A stretch of DNA of 34,304 nucleotides from Mycobacterium alsense (GTDB taxonomy: Bacteria > Actinomycetota > Actinomycetes > Mycobacteriales > Mycobacteriaceae), in NCBI RefSeq assembly GCF_002086635.1, contig NZ_MVHD01000056.1, positions 1 to 34,304 of the forward strand. The letters are read 5' to 3'. Each line of letters opens with the position of its first letter. Position 1 is the first letter of the stretch. This document shows, in pieces, positions 12,001-19,001 of the stretch. The notes under the pieces are model-generated. The model was given only the letters and a program-made list of their open reading frames with translations, searched no databases and was not told the DNA's origin. The translations under genes and the position numbers were made by a program.

Positions 12001-13568
12001 CGGCCAACATCTCCGGCTTCGACAACATCGGCGCGAACCTGGCCGGCTGGTTCCAGAACGGCGTGACGCAGACGACGGGGTTCAACGTGGGCCTGGCCGA
12101 CCACGGGTTCTGGAACTTCGGCAGCGCCAACCTCGGCAACTACAACGTCGGCGGCGGCAACGTCGGCAGCTACAACATCGGCGGCGGCAACATCGGCAGC
12201 TCCAACATCGGCGGCGGCAACGTCGGGGGCAACAACGTCGGGTTCGGCAACTTCGGCAGCGGCAACATCGGTTTCGGCAACGTCGGTCCGGGCCTGACGG
12301 AGGCGCTGCAGAACATCGGCTTCGGCAACACCGGCAGCTTCAACGTCGGCTTCGGCAACACCGGCAACGGCAACATCGGCTTCGGCAACACCGGCAACGG
12401 CAACATCGGGATCGGCCTGTCCGGCGACACCCTGACCGGGTTCGGCGGCTGGAACTCCGGCACCGGCAACGTCGGGTTGTTCAACTCCGGCACCAACAAC
12501 ATCGGATTCTTCAACTCCGGCAACGGAAACTGGGGGATCGGCAACGCCGGCAGCTTCAACACCGGCGTCGGCAACACCGGCAGCACCAACACCGGCCTGT
12601 TCAACGCCGGCCTGGTCAACACCGGCATCGGCAACCCGGGCGACTTCAACACCGGCTTCTTCAACGCGGGCAACGTCAACACCGGCAGCTTCAACACGGG
12701 CAGTTACAACTCCGGCGACTTCAACCCCGGCAACTACAACACCGGGTACTTCAACACCGGCAACTGCAACACCGGCATCGGCAACTCCGGCAACGTCGAC
12801 ACCGGCGCCTTCATCTCGGGCAGCTACAGCAACGGCTTCTTCTGGCGCGGCGACTACCAGGGCCTGCCAGGGTTCTCCTACTCGACGACCATCCCCGAAA
12901 TCCCTTGGCACTACGACGTCAAGTCCGACATCGAGATACCGATCCAGGGCACCATCAACGCCGTCACCCAGGACATGTTCACCATCTCGGAGTTCCCGAT
13001 CCCGATCAGCCTGGAGACCACGATCTGCCTGCTCTACATCCCGTTCGTCGGGTGCGTGCTGCCGGTGTCGTTCACGGTCCCGATCACCACCGTGAACGTC
13101 GGCCCCTACACGATCGGCTCGAGCGCCATCAACCCCGAGACCCCGATCGACATGATGATCTCGCAGCAGATCGACTTCCCCGGCAACGGAACCCTGGGCC
13201 CGTTCACCTTCGGCTTCGGCTGGCAGCAGAGTCCGGGATTCTTCAACACGACGACGACCCCGTCGTCGGGCTTCTTCAACTCCGGGGCCGGCGGCGCGTC
13301 GGGATTTCTCAACGACGCCGGCGGCGCCGTGTCGGGCTTCGCCAACAGCTTCGCCCAGGAGTCCGGCCTGTTCAACAGTGGCGGGGAAGGGATTTCGGGC
13401 CTGCAGAACGTCGGCACGCTGGAATCGGGCTGGGCGAACCTGGGCAACTTCATGTCGGGCTTCTACAACACCACCATGCTCAACCTGGCGACGCAGGCCT
13501 TCATCTCGGGCTTCGCGAACTTCGGCAGCCAACTCTCCGGGGTGCTCAACGGCACGGCGGCGCCGTAG
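3048..13568 (+). CDS. Giant PPE-MPTR protein (PPE8/Rv0355c-like)
   Basis: A 3,506-residue protein. The N-terminal PPE domain (residues 1 to about 180) has P7-P8-E9, a SAWQGA (WxG) turn and YEQMWAQDLAAM. From about residue 183 it is mostly NxGxGNxG pentapeptides (MPTR), interrupted by seven larger landmarks: a W-R-G-D-x-Q-G motif and a P-S-S-G-F-F motif. In modules 2-7 these enclose a non-repetitive, Ile/Pro/Val-rich stretch of about 115-140 residues. It ends in an SGxxN block, SGVLNGTAAP. PPE-MPTR proteins are ESX-5 substrates thought to sit at the cell surface; no enzymatic role is visible. The position convergent with hspR matches PPE8 of M. tuberculosis (about 3,300 aa). ATG 3045 or TTG 3036 are other starts; 3048 gives the family N-terminus MSFVVLPPE. 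The only cysteines I see are in the last module. Confidence 0.95.
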   Translation: MSFVVLPPELNSWQIFVGAGSGPMLTAAAAWDAVAAELSAAADSFSSLTSGLAGSAWQGAASTAMAAAAVPYLGWLNAAAAQAEETAAQARLAAAAFEAAQAATVHPAVIAANRARLVWLAAANLLGQNAPAIAATEAEYEQMWAQDLAAMLGYHGGASAAVSALTPFTRPLQALAGVAAANVRGNLGFADVGAGNVGFGNIGNFNLGSGNIGSSNVGSGNIGSGNIGFGNAGPALTAALNNIGFGNTGSGNIGIGNTGNNNIGFGNTGDGNRGIGLTGTGLSGFGGLNSGAGNVGLFNSGTGNVGIGNSGTGNWGIGNSGNSYNTGIGNSGEANTGLFNTGIANTGIGNAGNYNTGSYNPGSSNTGGFNLGKYNTGYLNNGNYNTGVANFGNVDTGAFNTGNYSNGFLWRGDNQGHLFGQGPGYGNSTTTPSSGFFNSGSGAASGFFNSGANNSGFFNSSLGAIGNSGFANTGVMLSGVINSGNTVSGILNTSLAGIGTAGFVSGVFNTGTNVSGFFQGPSTFNLGFANEGAGNILANANIGSYNILGSGNVGSYNILGSGNIGSYNILGSGNVGSYNVFGSGNIGSQNFGGANIGFFNVGSGNRGSYNVGPGNLGGYNIGFANAGNNNRGFANAGNDNVGFANTGSNNIGIGLSGNGQIGFGALNSGVANTGLFNSGSNNIGLFNSGTGNVGIGNSGTGNWGLLNAGVGNWGVENPGTQNTGIGNAGTYNTGLLNAGSFNTGWANPGSYNSGGFNVGDTNTGSFNIGDTNTGDYNPGNVNTGFFNTGNVNTGAFDSGNFNNGFGISGDNQGQIAINLSYTTPDIPINGQMIIPVNDVMTLGGMVIPVTQNQTVFPQTFYLGGLFYIGPINLTSSYLTVPTVTLAIGGPNVNVPINIVGAVESRTITFLNVPAAPGFGNTTTNPSSGFFNTGTGGTSGFQNFGAGMSGMWNSGPANAIGNSGFQNFGSLESGWANLGNSVSGLLNTSTAGLATPGNLSGLANIGADLSGVLNSNTGTVFNAGLANFGHLNLGSGNIGDFNVGSGNIGSSNFGSGNIGGLNFGSGNIGSSNFGFGNAGPGLTAALRDIGLGNTGSHNIGFGNTGDGNIGFGNSGNNNIGIGLSGDNLRGFGGFNSGSGNIGLFNSGTNNVGIGNSGNGNFGIGNSGSFNTGLGNAGTANTGLFNAGSVNTGIANVGSYNTGMFNVGSTNTGVANQGDYNTGWYNTGNMSTGFANQGDVDTGAFITGNLGNGFFWRGDQQGLWGANYVVHVPKIPGHVTVTAPVNIPITAGFTSTLYSGITLQQIPFGFTINIGLPLLTGTVNSLTLPPITATGPAITFNIGDPGGTTVVSIPATFSIGPVDWTPLNIPSGTGYFNSTTNPSSGFFNGGTGGLSGISNVGANLSGFQNVGSGLSGFVNYGAMQSGLANLGNTVSGLFNTGIGTPANLSGISNVGTNLAGLFYNQVPPPGTSTFNIGLGNVGHNNIGFGNVGDNNIGFGNVGSYNAGTGNHGAFNLGSGNTGSYNLGSGNLGSYNLGPSNAGSFNIGFANAGNSNQGLANTGNFNRGLANTGNNDVGIGLTGDGQQGFGGWNSGSGNTGLFNSGTNNSGLFNSGDGNVGVGNSGAGNWGVGNSGNTNTGLFNSGSVNTGIFNSGNVNTGIGNSGSYNSGSFNAGNFNTGDFNPGAYNTGYLNTGNYNTGLANSGNVDTGAFIGGNYSNGFLWRGDYQGLWSTGYTSTIPDTAIPVDLNVPIFLNIPVTGRLGIVNIQGFRIPSLTVDLQIVGFGFTAVTVSPINVPSLSIALPAIGGNIGTGPGPLIVITGTGGLLPIKVPLLNVPGGPGFWNTTTLPSSGFFNSGPGSGSGFGNVGANLSGFFNLASGASGLSGYKNFGELASGLSNFGNTVSGFFNSSTLPLSVPANLSGLQNIGSNLAGLFNNNPIVNAGFANIGYANIGGGNTGNANFGFGNLGDANFGNGNNGSGNFGSGNLGLGNLGFGNLGDFNNGWGNLGNYNFGFGNLGDYNRGFGNSGTNNIGFGNSGSNNIGIGLSGSGQIGFGSWNSGNGNTGLFNSGTDNVGLFNSGTGNVGIGNSGTGNSGFFNSGTANTGVANPGTGNWGLWNPGTGNTGIGNVGTYNTGGYNTGSTNTGVGNPGDYNTGSFNTGDTNTGDFNAGNYNTGEFNTGNYNTGLANSGNVDTGAFIAGNYSNGMLWRGDYQGLWGTHVEIDIPQFPILTYDINIPVNVPIHFDLGSLGVSGFTIPVITLNALAITNFRIGPITIPTITGTLPIVDVTIGGPTTSIPISIRSGAGPINIPLFDLPAAPGFGNSTTTPSSGFFNAGTGTASGFGNFGGNNSGFWNSTLSAVGNSGVQNFGSLQSGWANLGNTVSGYFNTSSANLATPARISGLYNVGTDLAGAFAGGNGTVFNAGLADLGRLNLGFGNLGDYNLGSGNLGGSNVGFGNVGSFNIGSGNIGSNNFGFGNAGPGLTAALHNIGIGNTGSNNFGFGNTGDGNFGFGNTGNGNIGIGVTGNNQIGLGPLNTGIANMGLFNAGDHNVGLANAGSFNQGLANTGNNNIGVFNSGDNNVGIGLTGDGLVGFGSLNSGLANTGFFNSGTSNYGLFNSGTGNIGLFNSGTGNVGIGNTGTGGVGIGLSGVNQVGIGGTNSGSFNIGLFNSGTGNVGIGNSGTGNWGIGNSGSYNTGIGNTGTFNSGLFNAGNFNTGMANPGNYNTGLFNIGNFNTGVANPGSYNTGSYNTGDYNTGVANAGNLDTGAFNTGSMDNGFFWRADRQGLLSANYTITVKEIPAFLNVDIPINIPIKGTITDVAIPAVTIPAIPASGTVDLAIVKGTVFAPIGPITIHGGDANAPANTPITIDFGTQPAININIGAPDGSTVIHIVGAGGFGPAIIPLIDMPAMPGLFNATPNPSSGLLNWGAGPSSGFQNFGAHSSGFFNYALGALGNSGFQNYGSLQSGLANLGDTISGLFNTGTGMPANISGFDNIGANLAGWFQNGVTQTTGFNVGLADHGFWNFGSANLGNYNVGGGNVGSYNIGGGNIGSSNIGGGNVGGNNVGFGNFGSGNIGFGNVGPGLTEALQNIGFGNTGSFNVGFGNTGNGNIGFGNTGNGNIGIGLSGDTLTGFGGWNSGTGNVGLFNSGTNNIGFFNSGNGNWGIGNAGSFNTGVGNTGSTNTGLFNAGLVNTGIGNPGDFNTGFFNAGNVNTGSFNTGSYNSGDFNPGNYNTGYFNTGNCNTGIGNSGNVDTGAFISGSYSNGFFWRGDYQGLPGFSYSTTIPEIPWHYDVKSDIEIPIQGTINAVTQDMFTISEFPIPISLETTICLLYIPFVGCVLPVSFTVPITTVNVGPYTIGSSAINPETPIDMMISQQIDFPGNGTLGPFTFGFGWQQSPGFFNTTTTPSSGFFNSGAGGASGFLNDAGGAVSGFANSFAQESGLFNSGGEGISGLQNVGTLESGWANLGNFMSGFYNTTMLNLATQAFISGFANFGSQLSGVLNGTAAP
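3595..13560 (+). repeat. MPTR coding repeats with a long-period modular super-repeat
   Basis: The short period is 15 nt, coding Asn-x-Gly-x-Gly. On top lies a long period of about 1.4-1.8 kb. P-S-S-G-(F/L) motifs fall at 4341, 5820, 7185, 8583, 10023, 11802 and 13260. W-R-(G/A)-D motifs come before them at 4275, 6807, 8205, 9663, 11379 and 12843, with a degenerate S-G-D version near 5470 in module 2. Direct inspection shows this; the number and size of modules are counted by eye. Confidence 0.9.
4668..4799 (+). repeat. 33-bp tandem repeat, four copies, inside the PPE-MPTR gene
   Basis: Four consecutive 33-nt units (4668-4700, 4701-4733, 4734-4766, 4767-4799), each coding N-(I/V)-G-S-Y-N-(I/V)-(L/F)-G-S-G, are nearly identical at the DNA level. 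Units 1 to 3 differ only at the second codon. The unit is a pentapeptide plus a hexapeptide, so it departs from the normal 15-nt MPTR period. Copy number could vary between strains without a frameshift. Confidence 0.9.
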
Positions 13569-13586
13569 CGGCCATCGGCCCTCGGC

Positions 13587-13994
13587 CTAGCCGCGTCCGC
13601 GGGAGGGCTTGCGCGGCTGCCACACCACCAGCGCGGTGCTCTTGGGCACCACCGCCACGTCGCGGCGCTGGCCGGCACGCAGCGTCGCCAGCTCCTCGGT
13701 GAGCTCCTTCACGCGCGACTGCAGCGCCTCCACCTGGTTGGTGAGCTCGATGATGCGCTTGATGCCGGCCAGGTTGACACCCTCGTCCTGCGACAGCCGC
13801 TGCACCTCACGCAGCAGGTCGACGTCGTGCTGCGAATAACGCCGTCCCCCACCGGAAGTGCGCATCGGGCTGACCAGCCCGAGCCGGTCGTAGGTGCGCA
13901 GGGTCTGGGCGTGCATGCCGGCCAGCTCGGCGGCGACCGAAATCAGGAAGGTCCGGGCCTCGTCCTGGCTGCGGTTTCTCGGGTTCCTGGCCAT
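13587..13994 (-). CDS. hspR: Heat shock repressor HspR (MerR family)
   Basis: A 135-residue protein with an N-terminal MerR-type winged helix-turn-helix (FLISVAAELAGMHAQTLRTY, then RLGLV and GGGRRYS) at about residues 16-60. A coiled region follows (DVDLLREVQRL, VEALQSRVKELTEEL). HspR is the repressor of dnaK operons in actinobacteria, binding HAIR inverted repeats with DnaK as co-repressor. It is the last gene of the operon. Its ATG overlaps the dnaJ TGA by one base (TGATG), so translation is probably coupled. Two HAIR-type sites upstream of dnaK give an obvious autoregulatory loop. The M. tuberculosis protein is about 126 aa, similar in size. Its stop is only 18 bp from the stop of the convergent PPE gene. 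Confidence 0.96.
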   Translation of the reverse strand: MARNPRNRSQDEARTFLISVAAELAGMHAQTLRTYDRLGLVSPMRTSGGGRRYSQHDVDLLREVQRLSQDEGVNLAGIKRIIELTNQVEALQSRVKELTEELATLRAGQRRDVAVVPKSTALVVWQPRKPSRGRG

Positions 13995-15181
13995 CAGCGG
14001 TTACCTGCCCATCCCGCGCGCGGATTGAAACCACTGGACCGCTCGGCCGCCGCGTAGGCCTCGAGCGCGTCGGCGGCGCCGCCCTCCAGGTTCGGCGGCA
14101 CGGCCACCTTCACGGTGACGAGCAAGTCCCCGTTGCCGCCGCCGCGCTTGGGCACCCCGCGCCCGCGCACCCGCAGGATGCGGCCGTCGGCGGTGCCCTT
14201 GGGCACCCGCACGCCGACCTTGCCGTCCAGCGTGGGAACCGAAAGCGTTGAGCCCAAAGCCAGTTCGGCGAAGCTAACCGGAACGGTCACCGTCAGGTCG
14301 TCGCCGTCGCGCCCGAACACCTTGTCCGGCCGGACGTGGACCGTGACGTACAGGTCGCCCGACGGCGCGCCGCGCAACCCGGCCTCGCCCTGCCCGGGCA
14401 GCCGGATGCGCTGCCCGTCCTCGACACCGGGGGGGATCCGCACGTTGATGGTGCGGGTGCGCGTGGTCACACCGGTGCCTTTGCACTCGTCGCAGGGGTG
14501 CTCGATGATCGAGCCGCTGCCCCGGCAATCGGTGCAGGGCTCGGAGAAGCCGAACGCGCCCTGGTTGCGGTTGATCACGCCGGAGCCGTTGCAGCTGGGG
14601 CACACCTTCGGGCTGGTGCCCGGGCGCGCGCCGCTGCCATGGCAATTCGTGCACGGCGCCGGGCTGGTCAGCCGCAGCGGCATCGCCACGCCCTTGGCCG
14701 CCTCGACGAAATCCAGTTCGGTCTCGGTCTCCAGGTCGTTGCCGCGCCGCGGCCGGCTGGGCCGGGGGCTGGCGCCGCGACCGAACAGGCCGCCGAACAG
14801 GTCACCGATGTTGCTGCCGCCGCTTCGCCCGGCGGCGTCGAACAGGTCGCTCAGGTTGAAGTCGGCGCCATCGGAGCCCACGCCACCGACGTTGAAGCTG
14901 AACCCGCCGCCGGTGTCGAACCGGCGCCCGCCGAAGCCGCCGCCGGCGAACAGGCGGCGGGTCTCGTCGTACTCCTTGCGCTTGGCAGGATCCGACAGCA
15001 CGTTGTGCGCCTCCGACACCGCCTTGAATCGCTCGCCGGCGGCGGGATTGTCGGGGTTCGCATCCGGGTGCAGGTCGCGCGCCAGCTTGCGGTAGGCGCG
15101 CTTGATCTCTTCCGGGCTGGCGTCAGAGGAGACGCCCAGCTCCTTGTAGAAGTCCTTTTCGACCCATTCACGCTGGGCCAT
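13994..15181 (-). CDS. dnaJ: Chaperone DnaJ (DnaJ1, Hsp40 type I)
   Basis: A 395-residue co-chaperone that stimulates DnaK ATP hydrolysis and hands it substrates. The J domain (about residues 10-75) carries H38-P39-D40. A Gly/Phe-rich stretch follows (residues 78-135). Four zinc-finger CxxCxGxG repeats come next: CTNCHGSG, CPSCNGSG, CTDCRGSG and CDECKGTG. The C-terminal substrate-binding domain includes DLYVTVHV and GRGVPKRGG. The length is normal for type I DnaJ. The ATG at 15181 has a very strong upstream Shine-Dalgarno. It lies 56 bp after grpE and overlaps hspR by one base. Position next to hspR matches dnaJ1 (Rv0352) of M. tuberculosis. Confidence 0.97.
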   Translation of the reverse strand: MAQREWVEKDFYKELGVSSDASPEEIKRAYRKLARDLHPDANPDNPAAGERFKAVSEAHNVLSDPAKRKEYDETRRLFAGGGFGGRRFDTGGGFSFNVGGVGSDGADFNLSDLFDAAGRSGGSNIGDLFGGLFGRGASPRPSRPRRGNDLETETELDFVEAAKGVAMPLRLTSPAPCTNCHGSGARPGTSPKVCPSCNGSGVINRNQGAFGFSEPCTDCRGSGSIIEHPCDECKGTGVTTRTRTINVRIPPGVEDGQRIRLPGQGEAGLRGAPSGDLYVTVHVRPDKVFGRDGDDLTVTVPVSFAELALGSTLSVPTLDGKVGVRVPKGTADGRILRVRGRGVPKRGGGNGDLLVTVKVAVPPNLEGGAADALEAYAAAERSSGFNPRAGWAGNR

Positions 15182-15187
15182 TTCGCG

Positions 15188-15199
15188 TCACCTCCTCCC
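15188..15199 (-). promoter_or_regulatory. Strong Shine-Dalgarno of dnaJ
   Basis: On the minus strand GGGAGGAGGTGA precedes the dnaJ ATG by a few bases, an almost perfect anti-16S match. It decides the start at 15181 and lets dnaJ initiate independently, unlike the overlapping grpE and hspR starts of the same operon. Confidence 0.8.
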
Positions 15200-15237
15200 A
15201 CCTTTCGCTATCCATTTGTGGTTATTCGATTCTGGGC

Positions 15238-15917
15238 CTATTCGCCGGCGGTGTCGGTCTTATCGCCCGTGTCGGCCTCGATTTCGGCGCCGGCGCTGTC
15301 TTCGGCGCTGCCTTCGGCGGCGTCGGCGGCGGTGTCTTCGGCGGGCTCGGCGACCGTGTCGACCACGGCCACCATGGCGTGACGCAGCACCTGCTCACCC
15401 AGCTTGTAGCCCTGGCGCAGGACGGTCCCGATCACCGGCGTCGAGCCGTCGCCGCCGTCGCCCTCGTGCTGCACGGCTTCGTGCAGGACGGGGTCGAACT
15501 CCTCCCCTTCCGCGCCGAACGCCGTCAGGCCCAGCCCGGTCAGCGCGCCCATCAGCTTGTCCGCCACCGACTTCAGCGGCCCGGACTCCAGGTCGCCGTG
15601 CGCGCGCGCCCGGTCGAGATCGTCGAGCACGCCGAGCAATTGGCTGACGACCGACGCCTTGGCCCGGTCCGCCGCGGCCTGCTGGTCGCGCAGCGCCCGC
15701 TTGCGGTAGTTGGTGAAGTCGGCCTGCACCCGTTGCAGGTCGGCGGTCAGCTCGGCGATCTTGGCCTGCGCCTCGTCCGCATGGCCGGCCGGTGCGGCCC
15801 CGCCCGGCTGAGCGCCGGGCTCGGCGCCGGGAGGGATGTGCCGCACTTCACCGGTCTCGGGATCGATGCGCCGCTTGTCCGTGATCGTCACCTGTTCGGG
15901 GTTCTGGTTTCCGTCCG

Positions 15918-15921
<4 letters not shown>
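15238..15921 (-). CDS. grpE: Nucleotide exchange factor GrpE
   Basis: A 227-residue GrpE that releases ADP from DnaK. A variable Pro/Gly-rich N-terminus is followed by a long dimerising coiled coil (DEAQAKIAELTADLQRVQ, FTNYRKRA). The beta-wing region includes EEFDPVLHEAV and the family signature VLRQGYKLGEQVLRHAMV. The C-terminus is an acidic Ala/Glu/Asp-rich tail of about 40 residues, as in other mycobacterial GrpE proteins. The start is GTG 15921, which overlaps the dnaK TGA by four bases (GTGA), implying translational coupling. It lies between dnaK and dnaJ. Confidence 0.96.
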
Positions 15922-17774
<1,853 letters not shown>

Positions 17775-17816
17775 GGTGATTCCTCCTGAGTGTGTAGAGC
17801 TTTTTGGTTGCACTAT

Positions 17817-17837
17817 GCTGAGTGAACCACGCTCAAG
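17817..17837 (-). promoter_or_regulatory. HAIR-type HspR operator, dnaK-proximal
   Basis: Half-sites GCTGAGT (17817-17823) and GCTCAAG (17831-17837) are separated by exactly seven bases, the spacing of the HAIR consensus CTTGAGT-N7-ACTCAAG. They match 5 of 7 and 6 of 7 positions. The centre lies about 50 bp upstream of the dnaK ATG, where a repressor would cover the transcription start. Confidence 0.75.
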
Positions 17838-17859
17838 ACTGCCCTGGTGGGCTCCCTGG

Positions 17860-17865
17860 TGTCAA
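17860..17865 (-). promoter_or_regulatory. Candidate -35 box of the dnaK operon
   Basis: On the minus strand this hexamer reads TTGACA, a perfect vegetative -35. The best -10 at an 18-bp spacer is a weak CAGTCT (17836-17841), which would put the transcription start inside the proximal HAIR site. The -10 is poor, so another sigma factor or start is possible. Confidence 0.4.
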
Positions 17866-17876
17866 CCCAAGGTTGA
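17862..17876. repeat. Perfect 15-bp inverted repeat overlapping the dnaK promoter
   Basis: TCAACC and GGTTGA flank a CAA loop. The right arm shares bases with the left half of the distal HAIR site and the left arm overlaps the candidate -35, so it could be a second operator or an alternative DNA structure. Confidence 0.5.
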
Positions 17877-17892
17877 GCCTTGCTCACTCAAC
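17872..17892 (-). promoter_or_regulatory. HAIR-type HspR operator, dnaK-distal
   Basis: GTTGAGC (17872-17878) and ACTCAAC (17886-17892) are separated by seven bases, matching the HAIR consensus except for outer bases. It lies 55 bp from the proximal site, just upstream of the TTGACA hexamer. Two sites are typical of HspR-controlled dnaK promoters in actinobacteria. Confidence 0.8.
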
Positions 17893-17944
17893 TTGTTGAC
17901 CATGGTAACGGCGAGCGGGGGCGTCTTGTTCCCGGGGTGTGGCC

Positions 17945-18859
17945 TCAGCGCACGCCCGCCGCGCCGCGCTGCGGGATCATCTCCTCGATCAGCGACAGCA
18001 CGGCCCGGGTGGCCGCGCCGGCCGGGCGGGCCGCGGACGTCGCGACGTACAGGCGCCAGGTGAGGTCGTAGTCGGAGACGCTCACGGTGGCCAGGCCCGC
18101 GTCGCCGATCTCGTCGAGGATGAAGCGGCTCAAAAAGCCGAGGCCCAGCCCGTTGCGGATGTGGGTCGCGGTGGTGGCGATGTCGGCGACCTCGAGGGCG
18201 ATCGTGCGCGGCACGCCGGCAGCGGCGAATGCCCGGTCGACCACGGCCCGGTTGCCGTATCCCGGCGGGCCGTCGACGAACGACATCCCGGCCAGCTCGG
18301 CCACGGTCACCGACCCCCGCCCGGCCAGGGGGTGGCCCGACGGCACGACGAGCAACAACTGGAAGGCCGCGACGAGCCGGGTGTGCAGGTCGGCGGGCGG
18401 GCCGTCCGGGAAGACGACCAGGGCGACGTCGAGGTGGCCGTCGCGCAGTTGCTGCGCCAGCCCGGCGGACCCGGCACGGGCCGACCGCAATTGGACCAGC
18501 ACGCCGGGATGCCGCGCGTGGAGGTCGGCCAGCAGGGTCGGCAGGTCGATGACGTTGATCGATGTCAGCGTGCCCAGCTTGACGGTGCCGCGGATGGCCC
18601 CGCCGGCGGCGGCGACGGCCTCCTTGGCGGCGCGCGCGGCGTCGACGGTCGCGCGGGCATGGGGCGCCAGCTCCTGCCCCGCCGGGGTCAGCGCCACCCC
18701 CGCCGGGCCGCGGACGAACAGTTGCGCGCCCAGCTCGCGTTCGAGCGCCTTGATCGTGGCGGAGACCCCGGACTGGACGACGTGCAGCCTCTTGGCGGCC
18801 CGGGTGAAGCTGAGGGTGTCCGCGACGGCGAGGAAGTAGTCCAGCTGGCGAAGCTCCAC
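17945..18859 (-). CDS. LysR-family transcriptional regulator
   Basis: A 304-residue regulator. The N-terminal winged HTH is VELRQLDYFLAVADTLSFTRAAKRLHVVQSGVSATIKALERELG (split here as one domain, residues 1-60). A periplasmic-binding-protein-like effector domain follows (GTVKLGTLTSINVIDLP, HLDVALVV, LLLVVPSGHPLAG, GLGLGFLSRFIL). It diverges from the ALDH-amidohydrolase pair and most likely regulates it, as LysR proteins often control divergent neighbours. I start at GTG 18859 because it gives the family-typical VELRQLDYF and because a GATAAT -10 places the transcription start on this G, implying a leaderless mRNA. ATG 18892 would add 11 residues. Its effector is unknown. Confidence 0.9.
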   Translation of the reverse strand: MELRQLDYFLAVADTLSFTRAAKRLHVVQSGVSATIKALERELGAQLFVRGPAGVALTPAGQELAPHARATVDAARAAKEAVAAAGGAIRGTVKLGTLTSINVIDLPTLLADLHARHPGVLVQLRSARAGSAGLAQQLRDGHLDVALVVFPDGPPADLHTRLVAAFQLLLVVPSGHPLAGRGSVTVAELAGMSFVDGPPGYGNRAVVDRAFAAAGVPRTIALEVADIATTATHIRNGLGLGFLSRFILDEIGDAGLATVSVSDYDLTWRLYVATSAARPAGAATRAVLSLIEEMIPQRGAAGVR

Positions 18860-18865
18860 CGAGCC

Positions 18866-18871
18866 ATTATC
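18866..18871 (-). promoter_or_regulatory. -10 element for a leaderless LysR transcript
   Basis: The minus strand reads GATAAT followed by seven bases and then the GTG start. The predicted +1 is the G of the GTG, and no Shine-Dalgarno precedes it. Leaderless genes are common in mycobacteria. Confidence 0.5.
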
Positions 18872-19001
18872 ACCGTCGGTGATGGCCGTCATCAAAAAAC
18901 GTTGTTGGCGCCCGACAGCGAAAGCAATTTAACGTTTGCCTAACTAATTTCGCGACCACCCGCGTCGGTCCCATTCCCCCTCAACCGGACGGTGCGCTGT
19001 C

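Noticed and set aside
9822..13532. A 1,236-codon antisense open frame in the second half of the PPE-MPTR gene
   Set aside because: Same repeat artefact; composition mirrors the MPTR codons and no domain is recognisable.
3595..13560. Dense short repeats resembling a CRISPR array
   Set aside because: They are in-frame coding MPTR repeats with no unique spacers of constant length and no cas genes.
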